Source: Brachybacterium fresconis
Lineage (GTDB): Bacteria; Actinomycetota; Actinomycetes; Actinomycetales; Dermabacteraceae
Reading direction: 5' to 3'
Assembly (NCBI RefSeq): GCF_017876515.1
Contig: NZ_JAGIOC010000001.1
Location: forward strand, 1,612,001 to 1,676,000
Length of the DNA stretch: 64,000 nt
Part shown: piece after piece, positions 37,031 to 45,739 of the stretch
Layout: each line of letters opens with the position of its first letter
How positions within the stretch are numbered: position 1 is the stretch's first letter
The notes under the pieces: model-generated
What the model saw: the letters and a program-made list of their open reading frames with translations, nothing else
What the model was told of the DNA's origin: nothing
The model's database searches: none
Program-made: the position numbers and the translations under genes

Positions 37031-37161
37031 GTCGCCGTGCGAGCCCGCGGCGGGTGCCGCTCGATGCGGGGCCGGGGCGGGAATCTGTCGCCGTGCGGGA
37101 CCGGGGCGGGTGCGCGGCCGGGCCGTCGTGGACCTCGGGGCCTGCGCCCAGGGGCACCGGG

Positions 37162-37167
37162 CACAAT
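37162..37167 (+). promoter_or_regulatory. -10 box CACAAT before ATG 37175
   Basis: Ends seven bases before the ATG. The purN box lies 130 bases away facing the other direction, so this short gap holds two divergent leaderless starts. Confidence 0.5.
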
Positions 37168-37174
37168 GGGTTCG

Positions 37175-37600
37175 ATGAGCAACGAGCACCATGACGATCA
37201 GGATCGGCGCCCCTCCGACGAGGCCGCAGCCCGCTCCCGGCGGCTGCTGGGGGCATTGGTCGTGACGATGTTCGCATCGTGGTTGCTGCTGATGGCTCCG
37301 CTGCCCTTCTCGCTGGCCGCCGGCGTCACCGCCCTGGTGGCGATGGTGCTGCTGGTGCTGCTTTCGGTGCAGTCCTTCCGCCAGGGTCGCTGGGGGATGG
37401 GGCTGATCGGGGTGCTGGTGGGCGTGCCCGCCACGGTCATGATCGTGGTCGGATCCCTGCTCTCGCTGGTGTTCTACGGACCGATGTCGGAGGTCGAGGA
37501 GTGCCGCGCCACGGCGATCACCCAGCAGGCGCAGTCGCAGTGCGAGACCGAGGCCCAGGACTCCATGGCCGGCTGGGTCAGCGATCTGCTGGGCGGCTGA
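37175..37600 (+). CDS. Small membrane protein of unknown function
   Basis: 141 residues. A charged N-terminus (HHDDQDRRPSDEAAARSRR) is followed by three hydrophobic segments (LLGALVVTMFASWLLLMAPL, AAGVTALVAMVLLVLLSVQ, MGLIGVLVGVPATVMIVVG) and a hydrophilic end with two cysteines (EECRATAI and QSQCETEA). I do not recognise a named family. ATG 37175 is chosen from the -10 box seven bases upstream. Its last 23 bases overlap the end of the convergent perM gene. Confidence 0.7.
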   Translation: MSNEHHDDQDRRPSDEAAARSRRLLGALVVTMFASWLLLMAPLPFSLAAGVTALVAMVLLVLLSVQSFRQGRWGMGLIGVLVGVPATVMIVVGSLLSLVFYGPMSEVEECRATAITQQAQSQCETEAQDSMAGWVSDLLGG

Positions 37601-39224
37601 CGCCGCCGTTCTCCTCCGCGTCGTGCTCGGGATCGGACCAGGCATCCGTGACGTCCTGCCCGTCCACGATCTCTCCGTCCAGGACTGTCTCCTCGGCGGG
37701 AGCTGGGGAGACCGCCGACGCCGCACCTCCCGGTGACGTGGGGGACGCCGCAGACGCAGGCGATGCTGCCGATGCGGGCGGTGCAGGCGATGCTGCGGAC
37801 GTCGCCGGGGAAGGGGATGTCGCCGAAGGGGCGGACGATGCCGAGGAGGCGGACGTCGCCGATGCCGCAGATGTTGCCGAGGATGCGGACGTCGCCGATG
37901 CCGCGGACGTCGCCTGTGCCGGCGCAGGCCGGGGGCGGGCCTCCGGAGCGCTGCGCTCCTGCGTCTCGGCCCGCTCGACCTTCTGCCGCAGGGACGCCAC
38001 GCTCGTGCGCACCCACGGCAGCAGCGGCGTCGCGAGCACCCCGATGACCCCACCGGTGGCGAGCACGACGAGGCCGACCAGCGGCAGCAGGAGGGACCCC
38101 ATCTGCGGCCCCACATGCACGAGCCTCCCCTCGCCGATACCGCCCGTCGACAAGCCTGCGAGCAGCAGCACGCCGATCACGACGACCACGGGATAGGCGA
38201 TCCAGGCGGTGACCCGGTCGCGCCGCTCGAGGTCCTCGACGTCCCGGACCAGACGCACCGCGCCGAGCGCGATCGGGATCACCGGCAGCACCAGCAGCGC
38301 CCAGGCCCAGCCGGGGAAATCACCGGGGCCGGGAACGGCACCCAGCATCGGGAGCGCGGGCATCACCCCGGTCTCGGCGCCGTCCAGGGAGAGCGAGGTG
38401 GAGGTGCCGAGACCCACGGTGCCGCCGGCGACGACCACCAGGGCCCACACCGCCAGCAGGGGCAGCAGCGCCAGCTGGATGAGGGTGAGCACGATCCCGC
38501 CGGTGATCCCGGGGTCCAGGTTCCCGAACAGGGAGGCCTGCGCGGGCATCGACACCAGCATCATCACGACGGTCATCGCCATCCCGACGCCCAGGAGCCC
38601 GAGCAGCGCGATGAGGGTCGCTCGGGCGACATCGCCATACGGGGCCGGCAGCAGATCGAGCACCCGCACACCGGGCACCGTGGACGTGGCCTCACGGCGC
38701 AGCGACCACAGCAGTCCCGTCAGCCCACCGAGGACCGCCACCATCGCGCCGGAGACGACGGCGGAGGTCACCACGGGGCTGGTATCGATGCTGCGCCCGA
38801 TCCCGGCGAGCACCCCCACCCCGATCGCATAGATCGCGGCGTAGGCCCCCAGCGCCCCACCGGCATCGCGCAGGGCACGCACGCGCAGCACGCCGTCGTC
38901 CCGGACCAGGCGCAGCGCACGCCCCACCCGGCGCATCCCGAACGCGGCCAGGACCAGCAGCAGGGCGAGCAGTCCGAAGGGCGTCAGGGTCACCGCTCCG
39001 TCGATCACCCCGGTGCTCAGGATGATGCCGCCCCCGTGGCCCAGGACCAGGACGTTCAGCGCGATGATGATCGCGTCCAGGACGCTCGCGGTCGATCGGG
39101 TCCCGGCGACCTGCGCGGCCAGCGCGGGCACCACGACGATGGCGAGCGCGGTTCCCAGCGAGAGCGCTGCGGCGAGCGCCCCGCGGACCAGGGGTGTCGC
39201 AATGCTGTCGCGGGTGCTGCTCAC
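37578..39224 (-). CDS. PerM-like DUF6350 membrane protein
   Basis: 548 residues; GTG 39224 with AAGGAG six bases upstream. About ten to twelve membrane segments, beginning with LVRGALAAALSLGTALAIVV, match the DUF6350 family. The M. tuberculosis homologue perM lies next to purN and purH, as here, and has been linked to cell division during infection-like stress. After residue 410 comes a C-terminal cytoplasmic tail of about 130 residues made almost only of Ala, Ser, Pro and Thr (SAASATSASSATSAASATS), ending in an acidic stretch. The tail is unusual for the family and its DNA is repetitive. Overlaps the convergent gene by 23 bases. Confidence 0.82.
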   Translation of the reverse strand: MSSTRDSIATPLVRGALAAALSLGTALAIVVVPALAAQVAGTRSTASVLDAIIIALNVLVLGHGGGIILSTGVIDGAVTLTPFGLLALLLVLAAFGMRRVGRALRLVRDDGVLRVRALRDAGGALGAYAAIYAIGVGVLAGIGRSIDTSPVVTSAVVSGAMVAVLGGLTGLLWSLRREATSTVPGVRVLDLLPAPYGDVARATLIALLGLLGVGMAMTVVMMLVSMPAQASLFGNLDPGITGGIVLTLIQLALLPLLAVWALVVVAGGTVGLGTSTSLSLDGAETGVMPALPMLGAVPGPGDFPGWAWALLVLPVIPIALGAVRLVRDVEDLERRDRVTAWIAYPVVVVIGVLLLAGLSTGGIGEGRLVHVGPQMGSLLLPLVGLVVLATGGVIGVLATPLLPWVRTSVASLRQKVERAETQERSAPEARPRPAPAQATSAASATSASSATSAASATSASSASSAPSATSPSPATSAASPAPPASAASPASAASPTSPGGAASAVSPAPAEETVLDGEIVDGQDVTDAWSDPEHDAEENGGVSRPADR

Positions 39225-39383
39225 GAACTGCTCCTTGGGCGGGTCACGACAGGGGGAAGCGGATCCGAGGCGGGTCCGATGACCCCGCACTCGGGGTCGC
39301 GCTCCATGGTCGCACCCCGGCGCGCCCGAGCCGTGCATCCCGGAACGGGACGCGGGTCACGGCGCGCGGCAGGGTCGGTGTCG

Positions 39384-39389
39384 CATAAT
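39384..39389 (+). promoter_or_regulatory. -10 box CATAAT, fixes menF start at 39397
   Basis: Ends seven bases before ATG 39397. The upstream in-frame ATG at 39388 lies inside the box and is therefore unlikely. Confidence 0.55.
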
Positions 39390-39396
39390 GACTGCG

Positions 39397-40710
39397 ATGC
39401 CCGCCCCGAATCTGAGTCCCGAGGACACCGAGCACCCGGTGACGCTGTCCGTCCGTACCCTGCGCCTCGAGGAGTCCGTCGACCTCGTCGGCCATATCCC
39501 CGCTGCGGTCAGCGGCGCCTGGCTGCGCCACGGTCAGGGCGTGGTCGCCCTCGGTACGGCCTGGTCCGCACGGACCACCGGCCCCCACCGCTTCGCCGCC
39601 GCCAGCTCCGCCTTCCAGGACCTGGCCTCCCGCGCCCGGGTGGACGACGAGGTCCGCACCCGCACCAGCGGCCTGATCGCCCTGGGCAGCTTCTCCTACG
39701 CCGACACCTCCGAGCGCGCCTCCCAGCTGATGGTCCCGCGGGCGCTGCTCGGCGTGCACGACGGGGAGTCGTTCCTGACCGTGGTCGGCGTCGACGAGGA
39801 CCCGGTGCTGCCCACCTCGTGGCACGATCTGTTCCCCTCCACCCCCGTCGGCCCCGCGACCGCCGACGCGCTGGAGGTCGAGGCGGATCACACCCCCGAT
39901 GAGTACCAGGCGCTGGTCGACGAAGCCGTCGGCGAGATCCGACAGGGCCGCGCCGCCAAGGTGGTGCTCTCCGAGCGCACCACGGTCCGTGCGTCCCAGG
40001 ACATCCGACCGGCCGTGCTGCTGGCCCGTCTGGCCCGCGCCTACCCGAGCACCTGGGTGTACCACCTCGAGGATGTGATCGGCGCGAGCCCGGAGATGCT
40101 GGCCCAGACCGAGAACGGCCGGGTGTTCTCCCGGGTCCTGGCCGGGACCCGTCCGGTGGCGGATGACGGCGAGCTGGACGAGATCGACCGCCGCGCCTTC
40201 CGCTCCGACGCCAAGGAGCTGTCCGAGCACGCCTTCGCCGTGGAGTCGGTGGTCGAGCGGCTGGCGGGCCTGGCCGAGGGCATCGACGTCTCCCCGGAGC
40301 CGTTCGTGCTGCGTCTGCCGGGCCTGGAGCATCTGGCATCGGACGTCTCCGCCGGACTGCGCAACGGTGTGACCAGCTTGGACGTCGCCTCACGACTGCA
40401 TCCCTCAGCCGCCGTGTCGGGCACTCCGCGCGAGGCGGCCGATGAGATCATCGCCCGTCTGGAGCCGCGCGATCGGGGTGGCTACGCCGCCCCGGTGGGC
40501 TGGATGGACGGCCAGGGCGACGGGCAATGGGCGATCGCCCTGCGGATGGCGCATCTGGGCGACGATCGGACCGTGACGCTGCAGGCCGGCGGTGGGTTGG
40601 TGGCGGCCTCCGATCCTGTCTCCGAGCACGCCGAGGTGCTGGCGAAGTGCCGACCGATGCTGCGGGCGCTGCGGGGAGATCCCCACGAGGAGCCGTCCGA
40701 CCTCACCTGA
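39397..40710 (+). CDS. menF: Isochorismate synthase
   Basis: 437 residues; converts chorismate to isochorismate, the first committed step to menaquinone. The chorismate-binding C-terminal half has GRAAKVVLSERTTV, VIGASPEMLAQ, SRVLAGTRPVA, AVSGTPREAADEII and LQAGGGLVAASDPVSEHAEV. The neighbouring menD and the absence of a lyase or amidotransferase favour the menaquinone role over a siderophore or salicylate role. Convergent with htrA, eight bases apart. Confidence 0.92.
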   Translation: MPAPNLSPEDTEHPVTLSVRTLRLEESVDLVGHIPAAVSGAWLRHGQGVVALGTAWSARTTGPHRFAAASSAFQDLASRARVDDEVRTRTSGLIALGSFSYADTSERASQLMVPRALLGVHDGESFLTVVGVDEDPVLPTSWHDLFPSTPVGPATADALEVEADHTPDEYQALVDEAVGEIRQGRAAKVVLSERTTVRASQDIRPAVLLARLARAYPSTWVYHLEDVIGASPEMLAQTENGRVFSRVLAGTRPVADDGELDEIDRRAFRSDAKELSEHAFAVESVVERLAGLAEGIDVSPEPFVLRLPGLEHLASDVSAGLRNGVTSLDVASRLHPSAAVSGTPREAADEIIARLEPRDRGGYAAPVGWMDGQGDGQWAIALRMAHLGDDRTVTLQAGGGLVAASDPVSEHAEVLAKCRPMLRALRGDPHEEPSDLT

Positions 40711-40718
40711 CGCAGCGA

Positions 40719-42320
40719 TCAGCTCGGGCTGCTGCCCAGGGTGATCTCCAGGGTCTGCTGGTCCTGTCCGCGCACCACGGTCAGGGTGTGCTCCGAGCCG
40801 ACCTCCATCCCGCGCACGATGCCGGTCAGGGCGGCGGCGCCGCCGACCTCGGTGTCGTCGATCCCGGTGATCAGGTCGTCCGTGCGCAGCCCGGCCTCCG
40901 CGGCGGGGCTGCCGGGCTCGACGCTGACCACCTCGGCGCCGTGGTGGGCGACGTCCCCGAGGGTGACGGTGCCGTCGGTGCTGGTGACTCCCATGAAGGC
41001 ATGATCGGCGGAGCCGTCCTCCTGGAGCTGCTCGGCGATCATCGTCGCGGTGTTCGCGGGGATCGCGAAGCCCAGGCCGATGCTGCCGGCCTGGCCGGAG
41101 GAGTTCGGGATCCCGGCGATCGAGGAGTTGATGCCGATCACCTGACCGGCGGCATCCACGAGCGGGCCGCCGGAGTTGCCGGGATTGATCGCGGCATCGG
41201 TCTGGATCGCGGAGGTGTAGGTCGCCTGCGAGCCTCCCGCCTCCCCGGTGGCCGAGACCGGTCGGTCCACGGCGGAGATGATCCCGGTGGTCACGGTGTT
41301 CTCCAGTCCCAGCGGGGTCCCCAGCGCCATCACGGGCTGCCCGACGGCGACGGTCGAGGAGTCCGCGAAGGTGGCCGGTTGCAGCTCCTCCGGCGGGGAG
41401 TCCATCCGGATCACCGCCAGGTCCGTGTTCGGATCGGTGCCGACGATCGACGCGGTGTAGCTCAGGCCGTCGCTCATCGTCACCTGTACGGCGCGGGCGT
41501 CCTGGACGACATGGTTGTTGGTGAGGATGGAGCCGTCCTCATCGAGCACCACGCCGGTGCCCTGTGCGGTGCCCCCGCCGGTGGAGACCTCGATCGCGAC
41601 CGTGCTGGGAGAGACCTGCTCGGCCACCGAGGCCCAGTCGGGGTCGTCGACGGTGGAGACCGAGGCGGGGCTGGCGTCGGCGCTGCTGGGCGGGGCCTCC
41701 TGCGCGGTCGACGTCGGGTCCGGGCTCAGCAGCTGGTCATAGGCGACGACGCCGCCGAGCGTGAACCCGCTGGAGACGAGCATGCCGAGAGCGACCAGGC
41801 CGGTCACCCCGCCCCAGCCCGGGCCGCGACGGCGCGGGCTCCCCGGGGGCCCTCCGGTCGCGGCGGTCGCGGCGGTCGGTGACGGGCCGGTCGAGGCGGC
41901 GGCCGCCTGGACGCCGGGCCCGATCGGCCCGGTCGAGGGGGCGCTCCCGTAGGGATCCCCGAAGGTCGCGGGATAGCCGAAGCGGTCGCGGTCCTCCCAT
42001 GCGGGCGACCACGGCCGCGCGGAACCCGGGGCATCGGTCGGGGTGTACGGGTCGAGGCGCTCGGTGGGCGGCGTGGCGGAGGTGCCGGCGGATCCCGACT
42101 CCGTGGTCGACGGGGTCGAAGCGGGCGACGGCGTCGGCGCAGCGGGGCCGCCCGCGGCGGGGCTGCTCACGGCCGGATCGCCCGCGGCGGGTTCGCCGTA
42201 GTCGAAGTGCGGCCAGGCCTGCTCCGGCGGTCGGGCAGTCCCGTCCTGGCCGGAGTGGTCCTGCCCGGACCGGTTCTGCGGGGTCTCGTACGGGTCGTTG
42301 ACGTCCTTCATGTCTGCCAT
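40719..42320 (-). CDS. HtrA/DegP-type serine protease with PDZ domain
   Basis: 533 residues; membrane-anchored, extracytoplasmic quality-control protease. A cytoplasmic Pro/Ser/Gly-rich lead of about 170 residues is followed by one membrane segment (VTGLVALGMLVSSGFTLGGV), the trypsin-like domain with the triad His in ILTNNHVVQDA, Asp in NTDLAVIRM and Ser in NPGNSGGPLVD, then one PDZ domain (HGAEVVSVEPGSPAAEAGLR). The start ATG 42320 has a near-perfect GGAGGTGAT upstream. It lies between menF and menD but is unrelated to that pathway. Confidence 0.95.
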   Translation of the reverse strand: MADMKDVNDPYETPQNRSGQDHSGQDGTARPPEQAWPHFDYGEPAAGDPAVSSPAAGGPAAPTPSPASTPSTTESGSAGTSATPPTERLDPYTPTDAPGSARPWSPAWEDRDRFGYPATFGDPYGSAPSTGPIGPGVQAAAASTGPSPTAATAATGGPPGSPRRRGPGWGGVTGLVALGMLVSSGFTLGGVVAYDQLLSPDPTSTAQEAPPSSADASPASVSTVDDPDWASVAEQVSPSTVAIEVSTGGGTAQGTGVVLDEDGSILTNNHVVQDARAVQVTMSDGLSYTASIVGTDPNTDLAVIRMDSPPEELQPATFADSSTVAVGQPVMALGTPLGLENTVTTGIISAVDRPVSATGEAGGSQATYTSAIQTDAAINPGNSGGPLVDAAGQVIGINSSIAGIPNSSGQAGSIGLGFAIPANTATMIAEQLQEDGSADHAFMGVTSTDGTVTLGDVAHHGAEVVSVEPGSPAAEAGLRTDDLITGIDDTEVGGAAALTGIVRGMEVGSEHTLTVVRGQDQQTLEITLGSSPS

Positions 42321-42343
42321 GGGATCACCTCCATCACCAGGTT

Positions 42344-44161
42344 CTACGAATGTGCGCTGTGCTCTTCCTGGACGAGCAGCACCCGCAGGCCGTGATCGCT
42401 CTGCGCCAGAGCGCCGGCGAGGCCGTCGGGACCGACCCGTCGGACGCGCGCGCCCAGGGCAGCCGCCGCTGCGGCGATGTCGGTGCCGTGCGGGGTGGTG
42501 AAGAAGCGTCGCAGCAGTTCGGGCGGAGCCGCGGCGTGCTCGAGCCCGGAGAAGATGCGCCCTCCCCCGTCGTCGACGATGATCACGTCCAGGTCCGGGG
42601 CCTGCTCCTCCGGACCGATGATCACCCCGGTGAGATCGTGCAGGGCGGTCAGGTCCCCCATCAGCACGCGCACTCGGCTCGTGCCACCATCGGCCCCCTG
42701 CTGGGCGAGAGCGATGCCGCCGGCGACGGACGTGGTGCCGTCGATGCCGGCGAGCCCGCGATTGGCGAGCACCCGTCCGGACGTCGTCCCGGCATGCTGC
42801 TCGAGGTCGCGCACGAGGCTCGAGGACCCCAGGACCAGGATGTCCCCCTCCCCCGTCGCCTCCCAGACGGCGAGCGCCGCCCGCTGCTGCCAGTCGGCGG
42901 GAATTCCCCCGTGGGAGACGGCAGCCTCCTGCCAGGCGGCCAGGTGGTCACGGCGGCGGGCATGCTCCGCCTCGTCGCCCGCGTCGGCCTCGTCGTCGCC
43001 GATCGCGGCCGGCACCACCAGCCGGGCACGGCGCGCGGCGTCGGCCCAGTCGGGGTGCGGATCGACGACGACGACGTCGACGTCCTCGGCCCCCAGCAGC
43101 GCGCCGACGACGGGGCGGGACAGCGTCGGATGGCCCAGGACGATGGCGCGGTCGGGGCGCAGCGGGTGCTGCTGATCGGCCATGATCCGTCCGAGCAGGG
43201 CCGGATATCCGCGCACGAAGGACGGTCCGCCGCGTGCCTCCGAGCTCGGCTCGGCCAACAGCGGCAGCGTATGCCGCTCCGCGAGCTCGCGCGCCGCGGT
43301 CCCCGCCCCGTCCCCGGCCACGACGACCGTGCGGGAGGAGATCGGCACCGGCTGCGGGGGCGGCGGGGCCGGGCGCGTGCGGCGGGTCAGCACGAGGCGC
43401 TGCGGCGCGTCGCCGGCCGCTGGCGCCTTCGCGGCGGGCGGGGTCTGTGCCGCCTGCTCGGCGGCGGGTGCTGCTCGCGGGACGAGCGGGTCGCGGAACC
43501 CGAGGTTCAGGTGCACGGGGCCGGGATGCTCGCCCGTCGCGGCGGCGACCGCGCGGGCGATCGTGGAGACCGCGGTGCGCAGCTCGACCGGTGTGGCACC
43601 GGTCGCGGTCGGGGCCGGCAGGTCCGCGTCGAACCGGGTCAGGGAGCGGTACAGGCCGACCTGGCGGGTGGTCTGGTTCGCCCCGACGTCGCGCAGCTCG
43701 GCGGGGCGGTCCGCGGTCAGCACGATCAGCGGGATCCGGCCGTGGTGGGCCTCCATGACGGCGGCGTGCAGGTGGGCGGTCGCGGTGCCCGAGGTGGTCG
43801 CGACGACCGCCGGATGCGTGACGTCGTATCGGGACAGGCCGAGGGCGGTGAAGGCCGCGGCGCGCTCGTCGATGCGGACGTGGGCACGGATGCGTCCGGG
43901 ACGCCGCGAGCCGGTGCGCTGCGGGTCTGTGGTCTGCGCGTCTGTGGTCTGCGGGTCCGGGGTCTGCGGCTGGGCGAGCTGTGGGTCGGCGAGGCCGTAG
44001 ACGAGCGGCGCGGAGCGCGACCCGGGGGCGAGGACCGCATCGGTGACGCCGAGTGCGGCCAGCGCTCTCCACAGGACGATCGCCTGGTCGACCGCGCCGG
44101 AACCCGTCGGGGTGGGCAGGGGGATCCCGTCGTCCGGGGCGGAGCGATCGCTGACGTGCAT
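42344..44161 (-). CDS. menD: SEPHCHC synthase, MenD
   Basis: 605 residues; thiamine-diphosphate enzyme joining isochorismate and 2-oxoglutarate. Motifs are LAPGSRSAPLVYGLA near residue 45, the ThDP glutamate in HVRIDERAAAF, and GDLTALHDL with IIVDDGGGRIFSGLEHA. An extra loop of about 25 residues at 62-88 (QTPDPQTTDAQTTDPQRTG) is coded by an 18-bp DNA repeat and separates two conserved blocks. TACGCT (44173-44168) ends six bases before the ATG, so the message is probably leaderless. Confidence 0.95.
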   Translation of the reverse strand: MHVSDRSAPDDGIPLPTPTGSGAVDQAIVLWRALAALGVTDAVLAPGSRSAPLVYGLADPQLAQPQTPDPQTTDAQTTDPQRTGSRRPGRIRAHVRIDERAAAFTALGLSRYDVTHPAVVATTSGTATAHLHAAVMEAHHGRIPLIVLTADRPAELRDVGANQTTRQVGLYRSLTRFDADLPAPTATGATPVELRTAVSTIARAVAAATGEHPGPVHLNLGFRDPLVPRAAPAAEQAAQTPPAAKAPAAGDAPQRLVLTRRTRPAPPPPQPVPISSRTVVVAGDGAGTAARELAERHTLPLLAEPSSEARGGPSFVRGYPALLGRIMADQQHPLRPDRAIVLGHPTLSRPVVGALLGAEDVDVVVVDPHPDWADAARRARLVVPAAIGDDEADAGDEAEHARRRDHLAAWQEAAVSHGGIPADWQQRAALAVWEATGEGDILVLGSSSLVRDLEQHAGTTSGRVLANRGLAGIDGTTSVAGGIALAQQGADGGTSRVRVLMGDLTALHDLTGVIIGPEEQAPDLDVIIVDDGGGRIFSGLEHAAAPPELLRRFFTTPHGTDIAAAAAALGARVRRVGPDGLAGALAQSDHGLRVLLVQEEHSAHS

Positions 44162-44167
44162 GGGATC

Positions 44168-44173
44168 AGCGTA
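44168..44173 (-). promoter_or_regulatory. -10 box TACGCT, leaderless menD
   Basis: Ends six bases before the menD ATG on the minus strand. Confidence 0.6.
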
Positions 44174-44257
44174 GTTCGCCAGGTGCCCGGCTCGCGCGGT
44201 CCCGGCGCGCGGTCCCGTCCGCCGCCCCGGGGCGGCACGTCGGTCCGGGACCGCGAC

Positions 44258-45235
44258 TCAGAGCTGCTCGGCGCACTCCGCCAGGCGCTGCGTCCAGGCC
44301 GTGGCCAGATCCGCCGGTGCGGCGTGCCGCTGAAGGAGGTCGGGCGCGGGCTCCGGCCGGACGACGGGCAGGGTGCCGCCGTCCGCGAGCAGCGGGTCGG
44401 TGACCAGGTCGCCGGTCAGCAAGGTGGCGGTGGCGAGACCGCAGGCGTACGGAAGCTCGGGCAGGGCGGCGGCGAGGGCGACCCCGGCGCTGAGCCCCAC
44501 CCCGGATTCCAGGGCCGAGGAGACCACCACGGGAAGATCCGCCTGCTCGGCCAGGTCCAGGCACCGCTGCACGCCACCCAGCGGCTGCACCTTCATCACC
44601 AGCACGTCAGCCGCCTCCGCACGGGCCACCCGCAGAGGATCCTCGGCGCGTCGCACGGATTCGTCGGCGGCGATCGGCACGTCCAGGGCGCGGCGCAGGG
44701 CGGCGAGGTCCTCGATCTCGGCGCAGGGCTGCTCGGCGTACTCGAGGCCGCCCGCGGCGCGGTCCAGCACCGGGAGCGCCTCCAGGGCCTGCTCGAGGGT
44801 CCAGGCGGCGTTGGCGTCGACGCGCAGGCGGGCGTCGGGCCCCAGGGCGTCCCGCACGGCTTCGAGCCGTTCGGCGTCCTCGGCGAGGCTGGAGCCGGGG
44901 TCGGCGACCTTTATCTTCGCGGTGCGTGCGCCGCCGACGGTCGCGATCCGGTGGGCCAGCACGGCTGGGACCACGGGGATGGTGACGTTGACCGCGATCC
45001 GCTCGCGGACCGGGGCGGGGCGGGGCTCGGTGGCGTCGGCGAGCGCGGAGCGCAGCCACGGGGCGGACTCCTCGGTGCCGTAGTCCCAGAAAGGCGAGAA
45101 CTCGGCCCAGCCGGCGGGACCGTGCAGCAGGACGCCGTCCCGCTCGGTGATGCCGCGGAAACGAGTGGTCATCGGGATCGTCCATGCGAGCGCCCGGTCG
45201 ATGCCGCGCTCGCGCAGGGCGGTGGGGATGTGCAT
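44258..45235 (-). CDS. menC: o-Succinylbenzoate synthase
   Basis: 325 residues, enolase superfamily; dehydrates SHCHC to o-succinylbenzoate. Catalytic and metal positions: the two lysines region TAKIKVADPG, the first metal Asp in LRVDANAAW, Glu in YAEQPC, DES in AADESVR, and the acid/base Lys in VMKVQPLGG. TAGCCT (45247-45242) ends six bases before the ATG, again predicting a leaderless message. 96 bases upstream of menD on the same strand, but each has its own box. Confidence 0.95.
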   Translation of the reverse strand: MHIPTALRERGIDRALAWTIPMTTRFRGITERDGVLLHGPAGWAEFSPFWDYGTEESAPWLRSALADATEPRPAPVRERIAVNVTIPVVPAVLAHRIATVGGARTAKIKVADPGSSLAEDAERLEAVRDALGPDARLRVDANAAWTLEQALEALPVLDRAAGGLEYAEQPCAEIEDLAALRRALDVPIAADESVRRAEDPLRVARAEAADVLVMKVQPLGGVQRCLDLAEQADLPVVVSSALESGVGLSAGVALAAALPELPYACGLATATLLTGDLVTDPLLADGGTLPVVRPEPAPDLLQRHAAPADLATAWTQRLAECAEQL

Positions 45236-45241
45236 CCCTCG

Positions 45242-45247
45242 AGGCTA
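45242..45247 (-). promoter_or_regulatory. -10 box TAGCCT, leaderless menC
   Basis: Ends six bases before the menC ATG on the minus strand. Confidence 0.55.
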
Positions 45248-45323
45248 GCGGGCCGGTGCCGGTGCCGCGAAAGCCGGTGGGCGGGTCGCGAGAAAGGGAT
45301 GGAGCGCGAGGACGCATGCCGGC

Positions 45324-45329
45324 TACGCT
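45324..45329 (+). promoter_or_regulatory. -10 box TACGCT before ATG 45338
   Basis: Ends eight bases before the ATG of the shrunken GNAT gene. Confidence 0.5.
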
Positions 45330-45337
45330 CTGCCGCG

Positions 45338-45640
45338 ATGACCTCTCACCAGCTCCGTCCCGTCCGCGAGGACGACGCCTCGGCGATCCTCGAGGCCTTC
45401 CTCGCCGCTCCCGACATGGCCCGCCAGGGGGAGGTCGCCACCCTCGAGGACGCCGAGGAGATGGTGCGGTGGCTGTCCGCTCCCGGCCGCCGGGGGACGG
45501 CGATCGCCCGCCGGGACACCGATGGGCTCCTCGAGCGGCAGAAGTTCCTCATCGACGGTGCCCGCCAGGATGTGCACACCTATGGGCGCCTGGTCTCCGA
45601 TCCGGTTCCCGCCACTGCGGAGCTGCCCTGGGGGCGCTGA
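45338..45640 (+). pseudogene. GNAT acetyltransferase with internal deletion
   Basis: 100 residues in an intact frame. Residues 1-55 (LRPVREDDASAILEAFLAAP) are the N-terminus of a GNAT acetyltransferase and residues 62-100 (LERQKFLIDGARQDVHTYGR) are the C-terminal strand and tail of the same kind of enzyme, which is normally about 180-190 residues. The middle, with the acetyl-CoA-binding Q/RxxGxG/A loop, is missing. The join falls near ARRDTDGLLER and keeps frame, so the product can be made but cannot be a normal acetyltransferase. Promoter box and start are intact. Lies between divergent menC and menB; likely a recent in-frame deletion. Confidence 0.65.
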
Positions 45641-45726
45641 GCCCTGCGCCCCGGGCGTGTCGCCCCCCCCCGCGGCCGGCGGACGACCCCGCCGCGGCCC
45701 GGGGGCGATGACCACCGCGGCCGGAC

Positions 45727-45732
45727 TACCCT
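45727..45732 (+). promoter_or_regulatory. -10 box TACCCT, leaderless menB
   Basis: Ends seven bases before the menB ATG. Confidence 0.6.
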
Positions 45733-45739
45733 GGCAGGC

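Noticed and set aside
42350..45640. 1096-codon plus-strand frame
   Set aside because: Only its last 100 codons (the GNAT remnant) are supported; the rest is antisense to menD and menC.
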